A stretch of DNA of 64,000 nt from contig NZ_BMUC01000001.1 of assembly GCF_014649995.1 (NCBI RefSeq), forward strand, positions 964,177 to 1,028,176, read 5' to 3'. Source of the DNA: Streptomyces griseoflavus (GTDB lineage Bacteria > Actinomycetota > Actinomycetes > Streptomycetales > Streptomycetaceae). The notes under the pieces were generated by a model. It did no database searches. It saw nothing but the letters and a program-made list of their open reading frames with translations, and was not told where the DNA came from. Positions 47,256-57,759 of the stretch are shown here, piece by piece (position 1 is the stretch's first letter; each line of letters starts with the position of its first letter). Both the position numbers and the translations under genes were made by a program.

Positions 47256-47312
47256 TATCAGCCACTGGAACGGGCGGACGGTTCGCGATCCCGGTCTGAG
47301 AGAATTGAGCAC

Positions 47313-48638
47313 GTGATCTCACGAATCGATCTGCGCGGCGACGCCCTCCCCGAGGGGGCCGCCCTGCGCGACCTGCTGCCCCGAGCCGACTTCGACGTCG
47401 CGGCCGCCCTGGACAAGGTGCGGCCCATCTGCGAGGACGTGCATCATCGGGGCGACGCGGCGCTGATCGACTACGCCGAGCGCTTCGACGGCGTGAGGCT
47501 GGAGCAGGTGCGGGTCCCGGCCGCCGCCGTCGAGCGCGCCCTGGAGGAACTCGACCCGGCCGTGCGCGCGGCCCTGGAGGAGTCCATCCGGCGCGCCCGG
47601 CTCGTCCACCGCGCGCAGCGCCGCACCACGCACACCACCCAGGTCGTGCCCGGCGGCACGGTCACCGAGAAGTGGGTGCCGGTCGACCGCGTGGGGTTGT
47701 ACGCGCCGGGCGGCCGCGCCGTCTACCCGTCCTCCGTGATCATGAACGTGGTGCCCGCCCAGGAGGCCGGCGTCCCGTCCCTGGCGCTCGCCTCCCCGGC
47801 CCAGGCCGACTTCGGCGGGCTCCCGCACCCGACGATCCTCGCCGCCTGCGCCCTGCTCGGCGTCGACGAGGTCTACGCGGCCGGCGGCGCCACCGCCGTC
47901 GCGATGTTCGCCCACGGCACCGAGTCCTGCCCGCCCGCGAACCTGGTGACCGGCCCCGGCAACATCTGGGTCGCCGCCGCCAAGCGCTACTTCACCGGGA
48001 AGATCGGCATCGACGCCGAGGCCGGCCCGACCGAGATCGCGATCCTCGCGGACTCCACGGCCGACCCGGTGCACGTCGCCTCCGACCTGATCAGCCAGGC
48101 CGAGCACGACCCCCTGGCCGCCGCCGTCCTCGTCACCGACTCCGCGGAACTCGCGGACGCGGTGGAGCGGGAACTGAAGCCGCAGGTCGAGGCGAGCAAG
48201 CACACCGAGGAGCGGATCGTCCCGGCCCTGTCCGGCCGCCAGTCCGCGATCGTCCTGGTCGACGGCATCGAGGAGGGACTGCGCGTCGTCGACGCCTACG
48301 GCGCCGAGCACCTGGAGATCCAGACCGCCGACGCCGCCGCGGTCGCCGACCGGGTGCGCAACGCGGGCGCGGTCTTCGTCGGCCCCTGGGCGCCGGTCTC
48401 CCTCGGCGACTACGCCGCCGGTTCCAACCACGTGCTGCCCACCGGCGGTTGCGCCTGCCACTCCTCGGGCCTGTCCGTGCAGTCCTTCCTGCGCGGCATC
48501 CACATCGTCGACTACACCGAGGACGCGCTGGCCGAGGTCGCGCACCACGTGGTGACGCTGGCGGAGGCGGAGGACCTGCCCGCGCACGGCGCGGCGATCA
48601 AGGCGAGGTTCGGCTGGAAGGTGCCTGAGAACAAGTGA
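47313..48638 (+). CDS. hisD: Histidinol dehydrogenase HisD
   Basis: Zinc enzyme for the last two steps of histidine synthesis (L-histidinol to L-histidine). It is 441 aa, with the signature [15 protein letters not shown] and the SQAEHDP segment near residue 263 carrying zinc ligands (Gln, His), plus a conserved His near [11 protein letters not shown]-like residues. GTG 47313 was chosen: GAGAAT ends 7 nt before it, resembling the other leaderless starts here. It is the first gene of the his block; the stop overlaps the hisC GTG. Confidence 0.96.
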   Translation: MISRIDLRGDALPEGAALRDLLPRADFDVAAALDKVRPICEDVHHRGDAALIDYAERFDGVRLEQVRVPAAAVERALEELDPAVRAALEESIRRARLVHRAQRRTTHTTQVVPGGTVTEKWVPVDRVGLYAPGGRAVYPSSVIMNVVPAQEAGVPSLALASPAQADFGGLPHPTILAACALLGVDEVYAAGGATAVAMFAHGTESCPPANLVTGPGNIWVAAAKRYFTGKIGIDAEAGPTEIAILADSTADPVHVASDLISQAEHDPLAAAVLVTDSAELADAVERELKPQVEASKHTEERIVPALSGRQSAIVLVDGIEEGLRVVDAYGAEHLEIQTADAAAVADRVRNAGAVFVGPWAPVSLGDYAAGSNHVLPTGGCACHSSGLSVQSFLRGIHIVDYTEDALAEVAHHVVTLAEAEDLPAHGAAIKARFGWKVPENK

Positions 48639-49744
48639 GCTTCGGAATCGACGACCTCCCCGTTCGGGACGAACTGCGCGGCAAGTCCCCCTACGGCGCG
48701 CCCCAGCTGGACGTCCCCGTACGGCTGAACACCAACGAGAACCCCTACCCGCTGCCCGAGCCGCTGGTCGAGCGGATCACCGAGCGGGTCCGCGAGGCCG
48801 CCCGGCACCTCAACCGCTACCCCGACCGGGACGCGGTCGAACTGCGCACCGCCCTGGCCGCCTACCTGACGAGGACCGCCGGCCACCCGGTCGCCGTCGG
48901 GAACGTCTGGGCGGCCAACGGCTCCAACGAGGTCATCCAGCAACTGCTGCAGACCTTCGGCGGGCCGGGCCGTACCGCGATCGGCTTCGAGCCGTCGTAC
49001 TCGATGCACGGACTCATCGCGCGCGGCACCGGCACCGGATGGATCTCCGGGCCCCGCAACGAGGACTTCACCATCGACCTCGGCGCGGCCGAGAAGGCGA
49101 TCGCCGAGCACCGGCCCGACGTCGTCTTCGTCACCACCCCCAACAACCCCACCGGCAACGCGGTCCCCGCGTCCACCGTCGTCGCGCTGTACGAGGCCGC
49201 CCAGGCGGCCGGGCCGTCGATGCTCGTCGTGGACGAGGCGTACATCGAGTTCAGCCACGGCGGCTCGCTGCTGCCGCTGCTCGACGGACGACCGAACCTG
49301 GTGATCTCCCGCACCATGTCGAAGGCGTTCGGCGCGGCGGGCCTGCGCCTGGGCTACCTGGCCGCGCACCCGGCCGTCGTCGACGCCGTCCAGCTGGTGC
49401 GGCTGCCGTACCACCTGTCGGCGGTCACCCAGGCGACCGCGCTGGCCGCCCTGGAACACACCGACACGCTGCTCGGTTACGTCGAGCAGCTGAAGGCCGA
49501 GCGCGACCGGCTGGTCGCCGAACTGCGCGCCACCGGCTACGACGTCACCGAGTCCGACGCGAACTTCGTCCAGTTCGGCAGGTTCGAGGACTCCCACGCC
49601 GTGTGGCGCCGGATCCTCGACCGGGGCGTCCTGGTCCGGGACAACGGCGTACCGGGATGGCTGCGGGTCACCGCGGGCACCCCGGCCGAGAACGACGCGT
49701 TCCTCGACGCGGTACGTGAAATCAAGAAGGAGCAGAGCGCATGA
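48635..49744 (+). CDS. hisC: Histidinol-phosphate aminotransferase HisC
   Basis: PLP-dependent class I/II aminotransferase (369 aa) converting imidazole acetol phosphate to histidinol phosphate. The PLP-binding lysine is K230 in SRTMSKAFG, with NNPTGN near 170-175 and VDEAYIEF near 200. The GTG start overlaps the hisD stop (GTGA), and the end overlaps the hisB ATG (ATGA). Confidence 0.96.
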   Translation: MSFGIDDLPVRDELRGKSPYGAPQLDVPVRLNTNENPYPLPEPLVERITERVREAARHLNRYPDRDAVELRTALAAYLTRTAGHPVAVGNVWAANGSNEVIQQLLQTFGGPGRTAIGFEPSYSMHGLIARGTGTGWISGPRNEDFTIDLGAAEKAIAEHRPDVVFVTTPNNPTGNAVPASTVVALYEAAQAAGPSMLVVDEAYIEFSHGGSLLPLLDGRPNLVISRTMSKAFGAAGLRLGYLAAHPAVVDAVQLVRLPYHLSAVTQATALAALEHTDTLLGYVEQLKAERDRLVAELRATGYDVTESDANFVQFGRFEDSHAVWRRILDRGVLVRDNGVPGWLRVTAGTPAENDAFLDAVREIKKEQSA

Positions 49745-50334
49745 ACCGCGTTGGACGCGTGGAACGCACCACCAAGGAAACGTCCGTCCTCGTCGAGATC
49801 GACCTCGACGGCACCGGGAAGACCGAGATCTCCACCGGGGTCGGCTTCTACGACCACATGCTCGACCAGATCGGCCGGCACGGTCTGTTCGACCTGACCG
49901 TGAAGACCGAGGGCGACCTGCACATCGACTCCCACCACACCATCGAGGACACCGCCCTCGCGCTCGGCGCCGCCTTCAGGCAGGCGCTCGGCGACAAGGT
50001 GGGCATCTACCGCTTCGGCAACTGCACGGTCCCGCTGGACGAGTCCCTCGCCCAGGTCACCGTCGACCTGTCCGGCCGCCCCTACCTCGTGCACACCGAG
50101 CCCGAGAAGATGGCGCCGATGATCGGCGAGTACGACACGACGATGACCCGGCACATCCTGGAGTCCTTCGTCGCCCAGGCCCAGGTCGCCCTGCACGTGC
50201 ACGTGCCCTACGGCCGCAACGCGCACCACATCGTGGAGTGCCAGTTCAAGGCCCTCGCCCGCGCCCTGCGCTACGCCTCCGAGCGCGACCCGCGCGCGGC
50301 CGGCATCCTGCCCTCCACGAAGGGCGCGCTGTAG
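49741..50334 (+). CDS. hisB: Imidazoleglycerol-phosphate dehydratase HisB
   Basis: Monofunctional dehydratase (197 aa); the histidinol-phosphatase domain of E. coli HisB is absent. Metal-binding histidines lie in [16 protein letters not shown] (about 38-52), [10 protein letters not shown] and the C-terminal NAHHIVE. ATG 49741 overlaps the hisC stop. A small membrane-protein gene starts 3 nt later. Confidence 0.96.
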   Translation: MNRVGRVERTTKETSVLVEIDLDGTGKTEISTGVGFYDHMLDQIGRHGLFDLTVKTEGDLHIDSHHTIEDTALALGAAFRQALGDKVGIYRFGNCTVPLDESLAQVTVDLSGRPYLVHTEPEKMAPMIGEYDTTMTRHILESFVAQAQVALHVHVPYGRNAHHIVECQFKALARALRYASERDPRAAGILPSTKGAL

Positions 50335-50337
50335 ACC

Positions 50338-50496
50338 ATGAACGGTCTGTCCACCGTCCTGATCGTCGTCGGCCTGTTCTTCGTCGGCGGGATCATCTCC
50401 TTCGTCAAGCAGAAGATGCCCACGAGCCTCGTCGTGCTGCTCTCCATCGGCGCGGTGCTGTGCGTGGGCACGGGCCTTCTGTACCTGGAGGTGTGA
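50338..50496 (+). CDS. Small membrane protein inside the his operon (52 aa)
   Basis: Short frame starting ATG 50338, 3 nt after the hisB stop, and ending 4 nt before the hisH TTG. The product has two hydrophobic segments (about residues 5-22 and 30-49) joined by a basic turn SFVKQKMP, so it should be a two-helix membrane hairpin with the turn on the cytoplasmic side. The tight spacing on both sides and good codon bias argue that it is translated with the operon. I know of no function; a role in transport or membrane association of the His enzymes would be speculation. Confidence 0.75.
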   Translation: MNGLSTVLIVVGLFFVGGIISFVKQKMPTSLVVLLSIGAVLCVGTGLLYLEV

Positions 50497-50500
50497 GCCC

Positions 50501-51142
50501 TTGAGCACCACCAAGAAGGTCGTGGTCTTCGACTACGGCTTCGGCAACGTCCGTTCCGCCGAGCGTGCCCTCGCCCGCGCCGGAGCCGACGTCGAGATCA
50601 CCCGTGACTTCGACGCGGCCATGAACGCCGACGGGCTGCTGGTGCCCGGCGTCGGCGCCTTCGCCGCCTGCATGAAGGGCCTCAAGGAGGCGCGCGGCGA
50701 CTGGATCGTCGACCGCCGGCTGTCCGGCGGACGTCCGGTGATGGGCATCTGCGTCGGCATGCAGATCCTCTTCGCGCGGGGCATCGAGCACGGCGTGGAG
50801 AGCGACGGCCTCGACGAGTGGCCCGGCTCGGTCGAGCCGCTCCAGGCCGACATCGTGCCCCACATGGGCTGGAACACCGTGGACGCCCCGGCCGGCTCCG
50901 AGCTGTTCGCCGGCCTCGACGCCGACGCCCGCTTCTACTTCGTGCACTCCTACGCCGTCCACGACTGGAGTCTGGAGACGACGAACCCGGCGATGCGCGC
51001 CCCGCTGGTCACCTGGTCCACCCACGGCAAGCCCTTCGTGGCCGCCGTGGAGAACGGCGCCCTGTGGGCGACCCAGTTCCACCCCGAGAAGTCCGGCGAC
51101 GCCGGTGCCCAGCTCCTCACCAACTGGATCGGAACCCTGTAG
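50501..51142 (+). CDS. hisH: Imidazole glycerol phosphate synthase glutamine amidotransferase subunit HisH
   Basis: Class I glutaminase (213 aa) supplying ammonia to HisF. The catalytic triad is C84 (GICVGMQ), H194 and E196 (FHPEKS). The start is TTG at 50501, 4 nt after the small membrane gene, with GGAGGTGTGAGCCC covering the end of that gene as ribosome-binding site. priA follows after 4 nt. Confidence 0.95.
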   Translation: MSTTKKVVVFDYGFGNVRSAERALARAGADVEITRDFDAAMNADGLLVPGVGAFAACMKGLKEARGDWIVDRRLSGGRPVMGICVGMQILFARGIEHGVESDGLDEWPGSVEPLQADIVPHMGWNTVDAPAGSELFAGLDADARFYFVHSYAVHDWSLETTNPAMRAPLVTWSTHGKPFVAAVENGALWATQFHPEKSGDAGAQLLTNWIGTL

Positions 51143-51146
51143 AGAC

Positions 51147-51872
51147 ATGGCCAAGCTCGAACTCCTCCCCGCCGTCGACGTCCGCGACGGCCAGGCCGTC
51201 CGCCTCGTGCACGGCGAGTCCGGGACGGAAACGTCCTACGGCTCCCCCCTGGAGGCGGCGCTCGCCTGGCAGCGCTCCGGCGCCGAATGGCTGCACCTGG
51301 TCGACCTCGACGCCGCGTTCGGCACCGGCGACAACCGCGCGCTGATCGCCGAGGTGGCCGGGGCGATGGACATCAAGGTGGAACTGTCCGGCGGCATCCG
51401 CGACGACGACACCCTCGCCGCCGCCCTCGCCACCGGCTGCACCCGCGTCAACCTGGGCACCGCCGCCCTGGAGACCCCCGAGTGGGTCGCCAGGATCATC
51501 GCCGAGCACGGCGACAGGATCGCCGTCGGGCTCGACGTACGCGGCACCACCCTGCGCGGCCGCGGCTGGACCCGCGACGGCGGCGACCTCTACGAGACGC
51601 TGGAGCGCCTCGACAAGGAGGGCTGCGCCCGCTACGTCGTCACCGACATCGCCAAGGACGGCACCCTCCAGGGCCCCAACCTGGAGCTGCTGAGGAACGT
51701 CTGCGCCGCCACCGACCGCCCGGTCGTCGCCTCCGGCGGCGTCTCCTCCCTGGACGACCTGCGGGCCATCGCCGAGCTCGTCCCGCTGGGCGTCGAGGGC
51801 TCCATCGTCGGCAAGGCCCTGTACGCCAAGGCGTTCACCCTGGAAGAGGCCCTGGAGGCTGTGTCCCGATGA
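51147..51872 (+). CDS. priA: Bifunctional ProFAR/PRA isomerase PriA (HisA and TrpF activities)
   Basis: (Beta/alpha)8-barrel isomerase of 241 aa. In actinobacteria lacking trpF it isomerises both ProFAR (histidine) and phosphoribosyl-anthranilate (tryptophan). The general acid/base residues D11 and D171 are present, as are R19, R139 and W141, which in studied PriA proteins allow the two substrates. No trpF is found among the trp genes in this window, which supports dual use. ATG 51147; the stop overlaps the RidA-like ATG. Confidence 0.95.
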   Translation: MAKLELLPAVDVRDGQAVRLVHGESGTETSYGSPLEAALAWQRSGAEWLHLVDLDAAFGTGDNRALIAEVAGAMDIKVELSGGIRDDDTLAAALATGCTRVNLGTAALETPEWVARIIAEHGDRIAVGLDVRGTTLRGRGWTRDGGDLYETLERLDKEGCARYVVTDIAKDGTLQGPNLELLRNVCAATDRPVVASGGVSSLDDLRAIAELVPLGVEGSIVGKALYAKAFTLEEALEAVSR

Positions 51873-52269
51873 CGTTCGATGCCGTACGGCGCGTGCAGAG
51901 CCAGAACCCCTGGGAGGAGACCCTCGGTTCCGCGCGCGCCGTGGCGGCGGGCGACCGCGTCCTGGTGGCCGGCACGACCGCGTTCCGGGGCGACGTGCTG
52001 TACGGGGAGGGCGACCCCTACGAGCAGGCCAAGGTGGCCTTCACCAACGCGCTGGAGGCGATCGGGGAGTTCGGGCTCGGCATCGGGTCCGTGATCCGCA
52101 CCCGCATGCACCTCGCCCACGTGCGGGACGTCGACGCCGCCGGGCGCGCGCACAAGGAACTGTTCGACGCGGTGCGCCCGGTCACCACCCTGCTGGTGGT
52201 CGAGGGCTTCGTCGACTCGCGCGTACTGGTCTCAGTGGAACTCGAAGCATTCAGAGGAGCCGTGGATTC

Positions 52270-52273
<4 letters not shown>
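51869..52273 (+). CDS. RidA-like (YjgF) protein lacking the deaminase arginine
   Basis: 134 aa, one RidA/YjgF domain. It overlaps priA at the front (ATGA at 51869-51872) and hisF at the back (52270-52273), so it is translationally embedded in the his operon. Canonical RidA has P-A-R-S/T near the end, where Arg contacts the imine or enamine substrate. Here residues 104-107 read P-V-T-T, so the arginine is missing. That makes imine deaminase activity doubtful and points to one of the other Rid subfamilies. Its role in the pathway is unknown. Confidence 0.82.
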
Positions 52274-53020
<747 letters not shown>

Positions 53021-53025
<5 letters not shown>

Positions 53026-53033
53026 GGCTCAGC
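53021..53033. terminator. Short palindrome containing both stop codons of hisF and the VOC gene
   Basis: GCTGAGGCTCAGC: the hisF TGA (53023-53025) and the complement of the VOC stop (53029-53031) lie in the two arms. As a hairpin it has at most 5 bp with a 3-nt loop, so it is weak; a second small CAGCC/GGCTG hairpin with a CTTC loop follows at 53031-53044. Confidence 0.35.
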
Positions 53034-53427
53034 CCTTCGGCTGGGCGAGCTGGATCAGGTTGCCGACCGTGTCGTCGAGCACCGCGGCGATCACCGGGCC
53101 CTGCTCCCGCGGGTCCTCGACGAAGTGGACGCCCTCCCCGCGCAGCCGCTCGTACTCCGCGCGGAGGTCGTCCACCGAGAACACCATCGCCGGCAGCCCC
53201 GCCTCCCGCACGGCCCGGCGGTACGGCTCGGCGATGGGGCCCTGGCCCGGCTCCAGCAGGAGCTCCAGGTCCCGCTGGGCGCCCCCGCGGGCGCCCACGG
53301 TGACGAACAGCGTCCCGTCGCCGAGGTCCATGTGGGTACGCGTCTCGAAGCCGAGGACACCGGTGTAGAAGGCGTGCGCCTTCGCCACGTCGTCGACGTA
53401 CACACTGGTCATGGCCACTTTGATCAC
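53029..53427 (-). CDS. VOC (glyoxalase) family protein
   Basis: 132 aa, one vicinal-oxygen-chelate domain. The first module shows [21 protein letters not shown] (about 9-29) and the second ends [19 protein letters not shown] followed by LIQLAQP, a Glu-less variant of the usual metal site, so activity is uncertain. GTG 53427 has GAAAGG about 10 nt upstream; ATG 53412 is an alternative. Adjacent on the same strand to the TIGR03085-like gene. Confidence 0.83.
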   Translation of the reverse strand: MIKVAMTSVYVDDVAKAHAFYTGVLGFETRTHMDLGDGTLFVTVGARGGAQRDLELLLEPGQGPIAEPYRRAVREAGLPAMVFSVDDLRAEYERLRGEGVHFVEDPREQGPVIAAVLDDTVGNLIQLAQPKG

Positions 53428-53450
53428 GAGGTGCGCCTTTCGGGTGCGGA

Positions 53451-54086
53451 TCAGATGCCGAGCTGTTTGGTCTCGCGCAGCTTCGCGATCGCGTCCTCGT
53501 CGCCCTCCAGTCCGACCTTGGCCGCGCTCTGCCGGCCGTAGGCGAACAGCACCAGTTCGGACGGCTCCCCGGTCACCGTGACCACGGGCGTGCCGCGGTG
53601 CGCCACCACCGTCCGGCCGTCCGGGCGGCGCAGCACCAGCCCCGTCGGAACCCCGCGCCCCATCAGACGCGCCGAGCGCTCCAGCCGCGACCACAGGGCG
53701 TCCTGGAACACGGGATCCAGTTCGCGCGGCGTCCACTCCGGCTGGGCCCGGCGGACGTCCTCGGTGTGGACGTAGAACTCGACGATGTTCGACAGCTCGT
53801 CGACCTGCTTGAGCGAGAAGGGCGAGAAACGCGGGGGACCGGTCCGGATGAGCTGGATCAGCTCCTCGTAGGGCTTGGCGGCGAACTCCGCCATCACCCG
53901 CTCCAGACGCGACGCGAGCTGCTTGACCAGCATGCCGCCGGCCGCGTCGGGGCGGCGCTCCCGCACCACCACGTGGGCGGCGAGGTCCCGGGTCGTCCAG
54001 CCCTCGCACAGGGTGGGGGCCTCGGGGCCCGTGGTCTCCAGCAGATCGGCCAGAAGGAGTCGTTCACGCTTCGCATGGGTCGACAT
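53451..54086 (-). CDS. TIGR03085-like protein (mycothiol-dependent isomerase/DinB-like fold)
   Basis: 211 aa. The N-terminal half (about 10-150) resembles the metal-binding helical domain of mycothiol-dependent maleylpyruvate isomerases, with [19 protein letters not shown] near 27-45 giving a candidate metal histidine and [15 protein letters not shown] near 105-119 another. Actinobacterial proteins of this exact size are grouped as TIGR03085, of unknown substrate. ATG 54086 lies 7 nt after TAGGCT. It is divergent from hisI. Confidence 0.8.
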   Translation of the reverse strand: MSTHAKRERLLLADLLETTGPEAPTLCEGWTTRDLAAHVVVRERRPDAAGGMLVKQLASRLERVMAEFAAKPYEELIQLIRTGPPRFSPFSLKQVDELSNIVEFYVHTEDVRRAQPEWTPRELDPVFQDALWSRLERSARLMGRGVPTGLVLRRPDGRTVVAHRGTPVVTVTGEPSELVLFAYGRQSAAKVGLEGDEDAIAKLRETKQLGI

Positions 54087-54093
54087 GCCAGCC

Positions 54094-54099
54094 AGCCTA
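54094..54099 (-). promoter_or_regulatory. -10-like TAGGCT before the TIGR03085-like gene
   Basis: TAGGCT on the minus strand ends 7 nt before ATG 54086; no ribosome-binding site lies between. Confidence 0.45.
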
Positions 54100-54214
54100 C
54101 GGCCGGCCGGCACGTCCGCCCACCCGGTACCCGGCCACCGCACCTCGACGGGTGGCCCGAGCGACACCGTTCCCAATCGGTGGACGACTGCGCGGGCGCA
54201 CCCGGCCCTCGCGG

Positions 54215-54220
54215 CACAAT
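54215..54220 (+). promoter_or_regulatory. -10-like CACAAT before hisI
   Basis: CACAAT ends 7 nt before ATG 54228, without a ribosome-binding site. Less canonical than TANNNT but in the same position. Confidence 0.4.
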
Positions 54221-54227
54221 GGTCCGC

Positions 54228-54659
54228 ATGACCAGCACGCCCGCCCGTCGCCCGGCCACCCCTCCTCACCAGGACGCCGCGCGCCCCGGTGCTCCCGCCG
54301 GCGGCCTCGACCCGGAGATCGCCGCGCGGCTCAAGCGCAGCCCGGACGGCCTCCTGCCCGCCATCGCCCAGCAGTACGACACCGGTGAGGTGCTGATGCT
54401 GGGCTGGATGGACGACGAGGCGCTGCACCGCACGCTCACCACCGGCCGCTGCACCTACTGGTCGCGCAGCCGCCGGGAGTACTGGGTCAAGGGCGACACC
54501 TCCGGCCACTTCCAGTGGGTGAAGTCGGTCGCCCTGGACTGCGACGCGGACACCGTGCTGGTCAAGGTCGACCAGGTCGGCGCGGCCTGCCACACCGGGG
54601 CCCGCACCTGCTTCGACGCCGACGTGCTGGTGGCGGGCGTCCCCGCCGCGGATCAGTAG
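54228..54659 (+). CDS. hisI: Phosphoribosyl-AMP cyclohydrolase HisI
   Basis: Zinc/magnesium enzyme for step 3 of histidine synthesis (143 aa). It lacks the fused HisE pyrophosphohydrolase domain. The conserved core has [19 protein letters not shown], and metal ligands in [13 protein letters not shown] with CHTGARTCF near the end. A Pro/Ala-rich extension (about 1-25) precedes the core. It is separated from the main his block and sits 11 nt before trpE. Confidence 0.94.
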   Translation: MTSTPARRPATPPHQDAARPGAPAGGLDPEIAARLKRSPDGLLPAIAQQYDTGEVLMLGWMDDEALHRTLTTGRCTYWSRSRREYWVKGDTSGHFQWVKSVALDCDADTVLVKVDQVGAACHTGARTCFDADVLVAGVPAADQ

Positions 54660-54662
54660 GGT
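54657..54662 (+). promoter_or_regulatory. -10-like TAGGGT before trpE, overlapping the hisI stop
   Basis: TAGGGT begins with the TAG stop codon of hisI and ends 8 nt before the trpE ATG. No Shine-Dalgarno lies between. It would let trpE be transcribed on its own as a leaderless message. Confidence 0.5.
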
Positions 54663-54670
54663 CGGCCGGT

Positions 54671-56164
54671 ATGGACCTCGAGACGTTCCGCAAGCTCGCC
54701 ACCGACCGCCGGGTCGTCCCGGTGACCCGCAAGCTCCTCGCCGACGGCGACACCCCGGTCGCGCTCTACCGCAAGCTCGCCGGCGAACGCCCCGGCACGT
54801 TCCTGCTGGAGTCGGCGGAGAACGGGCGGTCCTGGTCCCGCTACTCCTTCGTCGGCGTCCGCAGCGCCGCCACCCTCACCGAACGCGACGGACAGGCCCA
54901 CTGGGAGGGCACCCCGCCCGTCGGCGTCCCCGTCGACGGCGACCCGCTCGGCGCCCTGCGCGCCACCCTCCAGGCCCTGCACACCCCGCGCGACCTCACC
55001 CACGACCTCGGCCTGCCGCCCTTCACCGGCGGCATGGTCGGCTACCTCGGCTACGACATCGTGCGCCGCCTGGAGAGGATCGGCCCCGGCGAACGGGACG
55101 ACCTGCGACTCCCCGAGCTGACCATGCTGCTCACCAGCGACCTCGCCGTCATGGACCACTGGGAGGGATCCGTCTGGCTGATCGCCAACGCGATCAACCA
55201 CAACGACCTGGAGACCGGCGTCGACGAGGCGTACGCCGACGCCGTGGCCCGCCTCGACGCCATGGAGGCCGACCTGACCCGCGCGGTGGCGCAGCCCCCG
55301 GCCGTGCTGCCCCCGTCCGAACTGCCCGGGTACACCGCGCGGTGGGGCGGCCCCGACTTCCGGAAGGCCGTGGAGGACGTCAAGGAACGCATCCGCGCCG
55401 GGGAGGCCTTCCAGGTCGTCCCCTCCCAGCGGTTCGAGACCCCGTGCACGGCGAGCGCCCTCGACGTCTACCGGGTACTGCGCGCCACCAACCCGTCCCC
55501 GTACATGTACCTGTTCCGCTTCGACGGCTTCGACGTCGCCGGTTCGTCCCCCGAGGCGCTGGTGAAGGTCGAGGACGGGCAGGCCATGCTCCACCCCATC
55601 GCCGGCACCCGGCACCGCGGCGCCACCCCGCAGGAGGACCAGGCCCTCGCCGACGAACTCCTCGCCGACCCCAAGGAGCGGGCCGAGCACCTCATGCTCG
55701 TCGACCTGGGCCGCAACGACCTCGGACGGGTCTGCGAACCCGGCTCGGTCGAGGTCGTCGACTTCATGTCCATCGAGCGCTACTCGCACGTCATGCACAT
55801 CGTCTCCACGGTCACCGGCCGGGTCACCGGCGACCGCACCGCCTTCGACGTGCTCACCGCCTGCTTCCCGGCCGGCACGCTCTCCGGCGCGCCCAAGCCC
55901 CGCGCGATGCAGATCATCGACGAACTCGAACCGTCCCGGCGCGGACTGTACGGCGGCTGCGTCGGCTACCTCGACTTCGCCGGGGACTCCGACACCGCCA
56001 TCGCCATCCGCACCGCCCTGCTGCGGGACGGAACCGCCTACGTCCAGGCCGGGGCCGGGATCGTCGCCGACTCCGACCCGGTCGCCGAGGACACCGAGTG
56101 CCGCAACAAGGCGGCGGCGGTGCTGCGCGCGGTGCACACGGCGAACCGGCTGCGGCCGGCCTGA
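54671..56164 (+). CDS. trpE: Anthranilate synthase component I TrpE
   Basis: Chorismate-utilising enzyme (497 aa), first committed step of tryptophan synthesis, normally acting with a TrpG glutaminase encoded elsewhere. The feedback-inhibition element LLES is at 45-48. The chorismate-binding domain includes [20 protein letters not shown], and [18 protein letters not shown] with [12 protein letters not shown] near the end. ATG 54671 sits 11 nt after hisI. No leader peptide with tandem Trp codons is visible, so attenuation of the classical type is not supported here. Confidence 0.95.
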   Translation: MDLETFRKLATDRRVVPVTRKLLADGDTPVALYRKLAGERPGTFLLESAENGRSWSRYSFVGVRSAATLTERDGQAHWEGTPPVGVPVDGDPLGALRATLQALHTPRDLTHDLGLPPFTGGMVGYLGYDIVRRLERIGPGERDDLRLPELTMLLTSDLAVMDHWEGSVWLIANAINHNDLETGVDEAYADAVARLDAMEADLTRAVAQPPAVLPPSELPGYTARWGGPDFRKAVEDVKERIRAGEAFQVVPSQRFETPCTASALDVYRVLRATNPSPYMYLFRFDGFDVAGSSPEALVKVEDGQAMLHPIAGTRHRGATPQEDQALADELLADPKERAEHLMLVDLGRNDLGRVCEPGSVEVVDFMSIERYSHVMHIVSTVTGRVTGDRTAFDVLTACFPAGTLSGAPKPRAMQIIDELEPSRRGLYGGCVGYLDFAGDSDTAIAIRTALLRDGTAYVQAGAGIVADSDPVAEDTECRNKAAAVLRAVHTANRLRPA

Positions 56165-56176
56165 GACGTCCGGGAC

Positions 56177-56207
56177 GAACCCCCGGCTGTCGGTTCGCCC
56201 GGGGTTC
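56177..56207 (+). terminator. Possible terminator after trpE
   Basis: GAACCCC (56177-56183) pairs with GGGGTTC (56201-56207), with further partial pairing inside. It starts 12 bp past trpE and ends just before the -10-like hexamer of the next gene. Confidence 0.5.
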
Positions 56208-56211
56208 AGGC

Positions 56212-56217
56212 GATAGT
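56212..56217 (+). promoter_or_regulatory. -10-like GATAGT before the Trp-associated membrane gene
   Basis: GATAGT ends 7 nt before GTG 56225, which decides this start over GTG 56216. Confidence 0.4.
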
Positions 56218-56224
56218 GGAGGGC

Positions 56225-56863
56225 GTGACTGCCGTACCCACCCCCCGTCCCGAGGCCGCCGGCTCCGCCCGGACCAGCCGCCTCACCCTCGCCGTCGCCC
56301 TGCTGTCCGGCGCCCTGGGCGCGGCCGTGGCCCTGCTCGCCTCCCGGCAGCAGTGGTCCGAGGGCACCGTCACGGTGGCCGGAGGCCCCTTCCCGCTGAC
56401 CGCCCGGGGCAGTGACGTCACCGGCGTCCCGGCCTCCCTGGCCGTCGTGGGCCTGGCCGCGCTCGTCGCCGTGTTCGCCGTCCGCCGGGCCGGCCGCCTC
56501 GCCGTCGCCGCGCTGCTCGCCCTCTCCGGGGCGGGCACCATCGCGGCGGCGCTGCTCGGGGCGTCCGACCGGGGGGCGCTGGACGAGCAGGCGGCGAAGG
56601 CGTCCGGCGACACGTCGGCGACGGTGGAGGCCCTCAGCCACACGGCGTGGCCGTACGTCGCCGCGGTGGGCGGCGCGCTGCTGCTGGTGGCGGGGCTGCT
56701 GGCGCTGCGGTACGGGCGGCTGTGGCCGGCGATGTCCGGGCGCCACGAGCGGGACGGGGCGGCGGCGCGGCCCCGCCGGAAGCAGGCGGCGCGGGTCGAC
56801 CCGGACCGTCCGGAGGACCTCTGGAAGGCGCTCGACCGGGGCGAGGACCCGACGGGGGCCTGA
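56225..56863 (+). CDS. Trp operon-associated membrane protein (TIGR02234 family)
   Basis: 212 aa with four hydrophobic helices (about 20-40, 70-88, 92-112, 142-162) and a basic C-terminal tail. Actinobacterial proteins of this kind lying beside trp genes are grouped as TIGR02234; no biochemical function is established. The extracytoplasmic loop after helix 1 contains QWSEGTVTVAGGPFPLTARGSD. It lies between trpE and trpC with two other small membrane-protein genes, so a role linked to tryptophan supply is inferred only from position. Confidence 0.78.
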   Translation: MTAVPTPRPEAAGSARTSRLTLAVALLSGALGAAVALLASRQQWSEGTVTVAGGPFPLTARGSDVTGVPASLAVVGLAALVAVFAVRRAGRLAVAALLALSGAGTIAAALLGASDRGALDEQAAKASGDTSATVEALSHTAWPYVAAVGGALLLVAGLLALRYGRLWPAMSGRHERDGAAARPRRKQAARVDPDRPEDLWKALDRGEDPTGA

Positions 56864-56982
56864 CGGGTCCCCGCGACCGTCCCTCACCCGTCCGGTACCC
56901 CCGGTCACCCGGGACGGCCGGGTGCGGGACAATGATGCCGAGCGCCCTGCTCAGACACGTACACAGCAACGAGGAGCATGCA

Positions 56983-57234
56983 ATGGCGGGCAGCAACCAC
57001 GGTCACACCCCGGCCGCCTGGACCGGTGTCATCATCGCCTTCATCGGTTTCTGCGCCGCGGGCGCGTTCATGGTGATGGACCAGCCGGTGGGCTTCTGGG
57101 CGAGCATGGGTGTCGTACTCCTCGGCGGTGTCGTCGGCGCCATCATGCGCTCGATGGGCATGGGCCAGCCGAAGAGCGCCCACCCCGTGCACCGGACCAC
57201 CGGTGAGGACGCCCCGGCCGCCGCCCGCGGCTGA
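56983..57234 (+). CDS. HGxxPAAW family small membrane protein
   Basis: 83 aa. The N-terminus carries the motif NHGHTPAAW (residues about 5-13), which names this actinobacterial family, followed by two helices (about 14-34 and 40-60) and a Pro/Ala-rich tail. GAGGAG stands 6 nt before ATG 56983. A GACAAT hexamer at 56928-56933 could be its promoter, giving a short leader. Function unknown; the position among trp genes is conserved in Streptomyces to my knowledge. Confidence 0.8.
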   Translation: MAGSNHGHTPAAWTGVIIAFIGFCAAGAFMVMDQPVGFWASMGVVLLGGVVGAIMRSMGMGQPKSAHPVHRTTGEDAPAAARG

Positions 57235-57311
57235 GTACCGGCCTGCACCCGTGACAGGGGCGGCGCGGCCCGCACGGCGGAGCCCGAACCGCCCCTGACC
57301 CGTTCCCGGGG

Positions 57312-57317
57312 CACAAT
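57312..57317 (+). promoter_or_regulatory. -10-like CACAAT before the DUF2752 gene
   Basis: CACAAT ends 7 nt before GTG 57325. Identical in sequence and spacing to the element before hisI. Confidence 0.4.
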
Positions 57318-57324
57318 GCACCCC

Positions 57325-57759
57325 GTGAACGCCCCCAGCCCCAGCGCGCCCCGCCGCGCCGGCCGGGCGGCCCGGCCGGCCGTCCCCGCCGCGATCCTCG
57401 CCGCCGTCGCCGGAGCCTTCGCCTACGTCGGTGCCGTCGACCCCAACGAGCCCGGCCACTACCCCGTCTGTCCGCTGCTGCACCTCACCGGCCTGTACTG
57501 CCCCGGCTGCGGCGGACTGCGCAGCGCGCACGCCGTCGCCCACGGCGACCTGCCGGCCGCGCTGCAGGCCAACGCCCTCGCCGTGCTCGCCTATGCGTGC
57601 TTCGCCGTGCTGTGGACCGTCTGGGTGGTCCGCGCGGTACGCGGCCGGCCGCCCCTGCGGATCGACCCGCCCCCGGTGCTCCTGTGGTCCCTGGGAGGTT
57701 TGCTGCTGGTCTTCACCGTTGTCCGGAACCTGCCGTTCGGCGGCTGGTTGCATCCTTGA
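57325..57759 (+). CDS. DUF2752 membrane protein
   Basis: 144 aa. A short basic N-terminus is followed by a helix (about 18-36), then the DUF2752 segment YPVCPLLHLTGLYCPGCGGLRSAHA (shown in parts: CPLLHLTG, CPGCGG), a second helix (about 85-105) and a third (about 115-135). The CPGCGG cysteines are the family hallmark, possibly metal or redox related. Function unknown. It is the last of three membrane-protein genes between trpE and trpC. Confidence 0.85.
   Translation: MNAPSPSAPRRAGRAARPAVPAAILAAVAGAFAYVGAVDPNEPGHYPVCPLLHLTGLYCPGCGGLRSAHAVAHGDLPAALQANALAVLAYACFAVLWTVWVVRAVRGRPPLRIDPPPVLLWSLGGLLLVFTVVRNLPFGGWLHP

Noticed and set aside
54560-54760. Search for a tryptophan attenuator before trpE
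   Set aside because: No leader peptide with tandem Trp codons and no alternative hairpins; the gene starts 11 nt after hisI.
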